From the NCBI GenBank assembly GCA_036824505.1, contig DAITAA010000006.1, forward strand, positions 71,200-135,199: 64,000 nt of DNA, in the 5' to 3' direction. Below, piece by piece: positions 59,939 to 64,000 of the stretch. Positions within the stretch are counted from its first letter, which is position 1. Each line of letters begins with the position of its first letter. The notes below the pieces were generated by a model, which did not search any database, had not been told where the DNA came from, and was given only the letters and a program-made list of their open reading frames with translations. This DNA comes from SCUD01 sp036824505 (GTDB lineage: Bacteria; Pseudomonadota; Gammaproteobacteria; Steroidobacterales; Steroidobacteraceae). Made by a program: the position numbers and the translations under genes.

Positions 59939-60823
59939 ATGCAAGCCAGTGAATACCTGGTGGTGATCACGTGCGCCCTGGGAATGGTCACGGCTGCGCC
60001 GATGGCGCGCGGTGATGCGCCCTGCGACAAGGGTTATCGGGATACCACGCCGGCCGAGCGCGCCACGATGACGGCGGTTCTCCTGGCTGCGAAGAAGGCC
60101 CTGCCGCCGGCCCCGACGGGATGGGTGATGCAGGGCGACGATCAGATCTCCGTAACCACCAGCCTTTGCCGGGATTACGAAGGCGCTCCCTGGAATTATC
60201 ACTTCAATCGCGAGTACCAGCGGGTCGACGATCAGGAAGCGCGAAACAAGATCTTGGGGGATGCGGCGACGGCTTCGGCGGCGGCACAGGCACTGAAGCA
60301 ACCGCGACTCGATGCGATCATGGCCCGGATGCAGAAGCTCACCGAGAGGCAGGTGGCCCTCTTTCAGAAAGGTGACTACGTGGGTGCGGGGGCGCTTGAC
60401 GCGGAGGTGGCAAAGGCCCAGGAGGAGTATCAGAAGATCCTGGACGAAGGCGACAGTCAGGCGCAGATGGACGCCGCTGTGGCAAAGGCGAGCCGCGATC
60501 AGACGATGTATATCGACGTGGTCGTCAACTCCAATCAGGAAACGCCTGACGCCACTGCCAAAAGCCTGCCGCTGCCACCCGGCGCGCGTGCCGCCTTTCG
60601 TTGGAGCACCACACGGGGAACTGTCGTAGAGGACCATGCGCTGATTCTTCTCGGTCAATGGCAACGCAGCGCGGATGGCAGCTGGAAACGGGTCCGGCAC
60701 CCGGAAATGGCGCCTACTGCCGCACAAGTCATTTCGATCAGTGTCACGGCCGATCCGGAGCGGCTCAACGCAATTCTTGGCTCGATCGACGTCAAGAGTC
60801 TCGCGGCGAAAGTCCCGAATTAG
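59939..60823 (+). CDS. Exported protein of unknown function
   Basis: 294 residues. YLVVITCALGMVTAAPMARG is a signal peptide; Cys29 and Cys77 could be disulfide-linked. The middle is an alpha-helical, Gln/Ala-rich stretch (QKLTERQVALFQKGDYVGAG, AKAQEEYQKILDEGDSQAQM), probably coiled coil; the C-terminal half is beta-rich, ending in ISVTADPERLNAILGSIDVK. I do not recognise the family. It follows the DUF4870 gene and faces the M48 protease gene, 45 bases away. Confidence 0.65.
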   Translation: MQASEYLVVITCALGMVTAAPMARGDAPCDKGYRDTTPAERATMTAVLLAAKKALPPAPTGWVMQGDDQISVTTSLCRDYEGAPWNYHFNREYQRVDDQEARNKILGDAATASAAAQALKQPRLDAIMARMQKLTERQVALFQKGDYVGAGALDAEVAKAQEEYQKILDEGDSQAQMDAAVAKASRDQTMYIDVVVNSNQETPDATAKSLPLPPGARAAFRWSTTRGTVVEDHALILLGQWQRSADGSWKRVRHPEMAPTAAQVISISVTADPERLNAILGSIDVKSLAAKVPN

Positions 60824-60868
60824 CCAAACGGCGGCGTGTCGGCTCGCTTCAGCGGCGGTCGCCTGCGA

Positions 60869-62173
60869 TCAGTCTCGCGACGTGTAGGCGGTGAGCCCCT
60901 CATAATTTCGCTTGTCGATGCGATCCATCCGCGCGTCCAGCGCCGGATGAGTCTTGTACAACTGCGCCAAGGCTGCAGACTTGCTGCCGAGCGCGGTCAT
61001 CTTCTGCAAGACGGAATACAAGGTCATTGGATTCATCCCGGCGCGCGCAAGGTAGATCTCCGCAGAATTGTCAGCGCGATACTCGGCTTCGCGGTCGAGC
61101 GTGGCCAGCATGATGGTCGCGCCGTGCTGCTCCACATAGTTCCTGGCGAAGGCGACGGCCGGGTTCTCGGTTGGAGTATTGACGTTACTCAACACCTCGT
61201 CCTTGCCCATGGTTGCAATTTCCTGCTTGCGGATCACGTTGTAGTGGTCGCGCTGCACGCAATGACTGATTTCGTGGCCAAGAACTGCTGCGACTTCACC
61301 ATCCGTCGACAGCAGCTCATAGAGGCCACGCGTGACCAGGATGTATCCTCCAGGCGCGGCAAACGCGTTGACCTCCGGTGTATCAATTACTCCAAAGGCC
61401 CATGGCAGGTCGGGGCGGCTGGTCTGCAAGGCGACCCAGCGGCCGATCAGGTTGACGCGCTTCTGCGCCGCGGCATCCTTCCACAGTGGGCGAGCGCCGA
61501 GCACGCGACCGGCGATTTGCGGGCCAAGCGCCAGCTCCTCCGCCGAAAGCTCCTCTTCCGACTTGGGCGCCACCTTGGCTGCTTTGCCGAACAGCGACCC
61601 GAGCCCGCTGCCAATTGAACTCAGGACATTGCCGCCGGATTCCAGGGCAGTCTTTCCACCGCCGCCCTTGCCGCGCTTGGCCTCGCCGTCGTACGCAACG
61701 CTGGTCGCCTGCCGGCCCTGCTCACCGGCATAGGCGGTGGCGGCAGCGTCATCAACGCGATTGCCGGTCATCGCAGTCAGTTGCGCCTCATCGAAAGCTG
61801 CGGATTTGAGGTCGCTTTCATCGATCCCGCGCACGCCGGCGGTTTCGCTGACGCGGCCAACTCCTGCCTTGCCGCCCATCAGCACGCGCATATTGGCATC
61901 GCCACTCTCGGCGCCGGCATAGTCGATGCGCACGTCGTTGACCCGCACATAGCCGGATGTACCCGCGGGCATCTGCAGCTGGTACCACAGGCCCTGCTGC
62001 GCTGAGACGTCAACCTTGGCGTCACGCTTCAAGGTCGCGACCTTTGGCGCGTCGAGTTTGGGCTCTGCGCGCACGTCAACACTGGGTTTTTGCACGATCC
62101 CGGATAGTGCGGCCGCATTCAGGCTCGACATCATGAACGCAGTCGCGATCAGGACGAGGGAAATAGCGCGCAT
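60869..62173 (-). CDS. M48-family metalloprotease with SH3b domain
   Basis: 434 residues. Signal peptide MRAISLVLIATAFMMSS, an N-terminal SH3b domain (VDVRAEPKLDAPKVATLKRD, WYQLQMPAGTSGYVRVNDV), a long low-complexity linker (100-215), then the protease domain with zinc motif HEISH (in AAVLGHEISHCVQRDHYNV) and the third ligand region LDREAEYRADNSAEIYL. Resembles BepA/LoiP-like periplasmic proteases that police outer-membrane protein assembly, but SH3b in place of TPRs is unusual. AGGAGG eight bases before the ATG. It follows the CHASE2 gene with stop and start two bases apart. Confidence 0.9.
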   Translation of the reverse strand: MRAISLVLIATAFMMSSLNAAALSGIVQKPSVDVRAEPKLDAPKVATLKRDAKVDVSAQQGLWYQLQMPAGTSGYVRVNDVRIDYAGAESGDANMRVLMGGKAGVGRVSETAGVRGIDESDLKSAAFDEAQLTAMTGNRVDDAAATAYAGEQGRQATSVAYDGEAKRGKGGGGKTALESGGNVLSSIGSGLGSLFGKAAKVAPKSEEELSAEELALGPQIAGRVLGARPLWKDAAAQKRVNLIGRWVALQTSRPDLPWAFGVIDTPEVNAFAAPGGYILVTRGLYELLSTDGEVAAVLGHEISHCVQRDHYNVIRKQEIATMGKDEVLSNVNTPTENPAVAFARNYVEQHGATIMLATLDREAEYRADNSAEIYLARAGMNPMTLYSVLQKMTALGSKSAALAQLYKTHPALDARMDRIDKRNYEGLTAYTSRD

Positions 62174-62175
62174 GA

Positions 62176-63993
62176 CTATCCTCCTGAGGAATCACCAACA
62201 TGAACAGAAAACGCATCGCGTCGTGCCAGCGGCACCTCGGTTGATGATGCCAGCAGCTGGCCGACCGACTCGCGCAGGCGCAGGCGCTTGCCGCGTTTAG
62301 AATCATCGACATCATCGTCGATCTCGGCGCAATCAAATGCAAGTCGCACGCTGCCATCATCGGGCAAGCGCGCATCCTGCTCGGCCAACTGGCGCTCGAG
62401 TCTCGCGAGGTCATGCATCGCAGCCGCACGCACGCCAGTTTCGCTCTCGCCATGCCACACCAGCACCATCAGGTTATTCAAGGCCGCATGCAGGTAGCTC
62501 TTGCGCTCGACCACGCCCTCCAGCATCACCGCATCGCTGCCGGCATATAGAAAGCGTCGCAGCCGGCGATGATATTCGCGCCAGCGTCGCGCCGCCGCTT
62601 TCTTGTCGAGATTGGCATCCGGCACAAAGCGCAGACGCGCGATCGCCAGCCAGCGGTCCCTGGCGGGATCGTAAATCGGCAGGTAATCCTCATGGCCGAC
62701 TGCGCGGCCACGTTGAATTCCCGCGTACACGCGGCACAAGCCGAAGATCATGCTGACGAAACCGACGCTGGCGAAGATATCGAAAAAGAACCCGAAAAAA
62801 GTGAGCCCGACGAAAGCGGCGGTCAACATCGCCAGGTTGGTCGCAACAAAGACCGAGTCGATGTCGGTCGCCGGCTCGCCGCGGAAGAAGGCGAATGTGG
62901 TCAGCATGACCATCAACGTGGCCAAGACATATTTCAGCGACGTTGGCGGCGTACGGATCGCACTGTCGGCAATCAGCGCTTCGGTAGCCTCCGCCAGGAC
63001 CTCCACGCCAGGCATCACCGGATCGACGGAAGTAGGCTTCGCGTCGTTGAGACCGGACGCGGTGTAGCCAACCAGGACCACGCGATCCTTTAGTTCGGGC
63101 AACGCCGTTGCTGCGTCGCGGCAGACGGATTCGCCAGCGGCCAGCAGGTCGGCGGCGCTGATCCGTGGCAGCCTTGTGTCCTCGCGCCAGTTCGGCCGCA
63201 CTGCGGCAGCGAAGCTTTCCGGTGATCGCGACATGACGGTTGTCGCCAGACGTAACGGCAGCGCAGGCAAGCCCCAGTCGCCGATGGTCTCGCGCAACGG
63301 AATGTCGCGCAGAACGCCGTCCTGATTGCGGGTGACATTGACGATCGCGCTGTATCTGGCCATTGCCTCGCCATAAGGCAGCAGCAAAGCGAGCTTCGGG
63401 TCGTCCTGCGGCTGCGGCTTCAGCGCAAACGCGCCGGGGGCCTGAGAAGCGCGCAATGACGATCCCTCATCATAGTCCGGATGCAGCCGCGTGGAGCCGA
63501 AGACCAACCGACCGGCGCCGCCCGCGGCCATGGCCTCGAGGGCTTGATCGCCGGCCGGATCGTCCCGTGCGGGATCGGTGAACAGGACGTCGTAGCCGAC
63601 TGCGCGCACGCCGGCGCGATCCAGCAGGTCGAGCAGATCTGCATGCCGTTGCCGGCTCCACGGCCAGCCGCCTTCGCCGCGGGCGCGGAAGTATTCGATC
63701 GAGCACTCGTCGATTTCGACGACGACCACACGGCCGGAGGGTTTCGGTTCAAATGGCCGCCATTGCACTACACGATCAAAGATCGCGTTCTCTGCGGAGT
63801 TGAGTGAACGTGTGTGGCTCCAGTCCCAGCCGAGCCAGACGATCGCGCCAATGGCAAGCAGCGGGTAAAAGGCGAATTTCAGCCAGGCGGAAAACCGCGA
63901 CGATGGCCGCTTGTAGCTGCGCTCGACCTTCGTCCACCAGCGGATGAAGCCGTCGCCGAGCGCCGCCAAGGTGGCGTCGAGCCAGGAGAGCAT
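62176..63993 (-). CDS. CHASE2-domain membrane sensor without enzymatic output domain
   Basis: 605 residues from ATG 63993. One N-terminal membrane segment (about 38-55), a CHASE2 extracellular sensory domain (65-340: VVQWRPFEPKPSGRVVVVEI, VRAVGYDVLFTDPARDDPAG, KDRVVLVGYTASGLNDAKPT, PGVEVLAEATEALI) and three closely spaced membrane segments (350-430). The cytoplasmic tail (about 440-605) is charged and helical, with no kinase, cyclase or GGDEF motif. Usual CHASE2 proteins end in such a domain. It is probably operonic with the M48 protease; it may sense envelope conditions. Upstream limit of the operon lies beyond the window. Confidence 0.85.
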   Translation of the reverse strand: MLSWLDATLAALGDGFIRWWTKVERSYKRPSSRFSAWLKFAFYPLLAIGAIVWLGWDWSHTRSLNSAENAIFDRVVQWRPFEPKPSGRVVVVEIDECSIEYFRARGEGGWPWSRQRHADLLDLLDRAGVRAVGYDVLFTDPARDDPAGDQALEAMAAGGAGRLVFGSTRLHPDYDEGSSLRASQAPGAFALKPQPQDDPKLALLLPYGEAMARYSAIVNVTRNQDGVLRDIPLRETIGDWGLPALPLRLATTVMSRSPESFAAAVRPNWREDTRLPRISAADLLAAGESVCRDAATALPELKDRVVLVGYTASGLNDAKPTSVDPVMPGVEVLAEATEALIADSAIRTPPTSLKYVLATLMVMLTTFAFFRGEPATDIDSVFVATNLAMLTAAFVGLTFFGFFFDIFASVGFVSMIFGLCRVYAGIQRGRAVGHEDYLPIYDPARDRWLAIARLRFVPDANLDKKAAARRWREYHRRLRRFLYAGSDAVMLEGVVERKSYLHAALNNLMVLVWHGESETGVRAAAMHDLARLERQLAEQDARLPDDGSVRLAFDCAEIDDDVDDSKRGKRLRLRESVGQLLASSTEVPLARRDAFSVHVGDSSGG

Positions 63994-64000
63994 GCAACGC

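Noticed and set aside
1..64000. CRISPR arrays, tRNA/rRNA genes, insertion sequences, prophage genes
   Set aside because: No spaced direct repeats, cloverleaf sequences, transposase or phage motifs were seen on either strand.

Overview
The window is high-GC, densely packed proteobacterial chromosome, most likely from a gammaproteobacterium of the Xanthomonadales/Nevskiales/Steroidobacterales type. That placement is an inference from gene content: a Xanthomonas-like ilvC-ilvG-ilvM-ilvA operon, IlvG/IlvM-type acetolactate synthase, E. coli-type isocitrate dehydrogenase with AceK, a Pseudomonas-like bkd operon, and classical leader-peptide attenuators. I found no rRNA, tRNA, CRISPR array, insertion sequence or phage gene.

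Bases 1-18,796 hold a cell-envelope locus that no named pathway explains. On the minus strand (transcribed 11,581 to 1) lie a mono-haem cytochrome-like protein, a di-haem LamG lipoprotein, a Tat-exported DUF1501-like protein, a TlpA-like thioredoxin, a small periplasmic protein and two TPR proteins, the last running off the window. Divergent on the plus strand lie a beta-propeller lipoprotein with two CxxCH sites that resembles the hydrazine synthase alpha subunit, two outer-membrane barrel proteins (one with an SH3b domain), a second TlpA-like thioredoxin, a DUF4266 lipoprotein and a DUF3570 protein, met by a convergent apbE (flavin transferase). It looks like an exported redox apparatus of haem, thiol and possibly flavin.

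Bases 18,946-33,000 are dominated by branched-chain amino acid and phenylalanine synthesis: ilvC-ilvG-ilvM-ilvA, pheA, ilvD and leuA-leuC-leuD-leuB. The ilv, pheA and leu units each start with a short leader peptide rich in the relevant amino acid, followed by a terminator hairpin. The three hairpins share almost the same stem, and each leader carries a similar antiterminator segment.

Bases 33,033-49,871 are mixed: msrA, a membrane methyltransferase, a RIO-like kinase, a small conserved protein, a patatin-BamA fusion, cstA-ybdD, a TonB-dependent receptor, a YdcZ-like membrane protein, agmatine deiminase, and a cusCBA-type copper/silver efflux operon headed by a small Met/His/Cys-rich protein.

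Bases 50,014-59,402 hold icd followed directly by aceK, then a degradative operon bkdA1-bkdA2-bkdB-ilvE plus a Cys/Met-metabolism PLP enzyme, with a divergent Lrp-family regulator. One window therefore carries both synthesis and breakdown of branched-chain amino acids. The right end has a DUF4870 membrane protein, an unrecognised exported protein, an M48 metalloprotease and a CHASE2 membrane sensor.

Two architectural habits recur. Four of seven convergent gene pairs share a single CTAG as overlapping stop codons, and several genes without a visible Shine-Dalgarno have a -10-like box exactly six bases before the start codon, suggesting leaderless transcripts.
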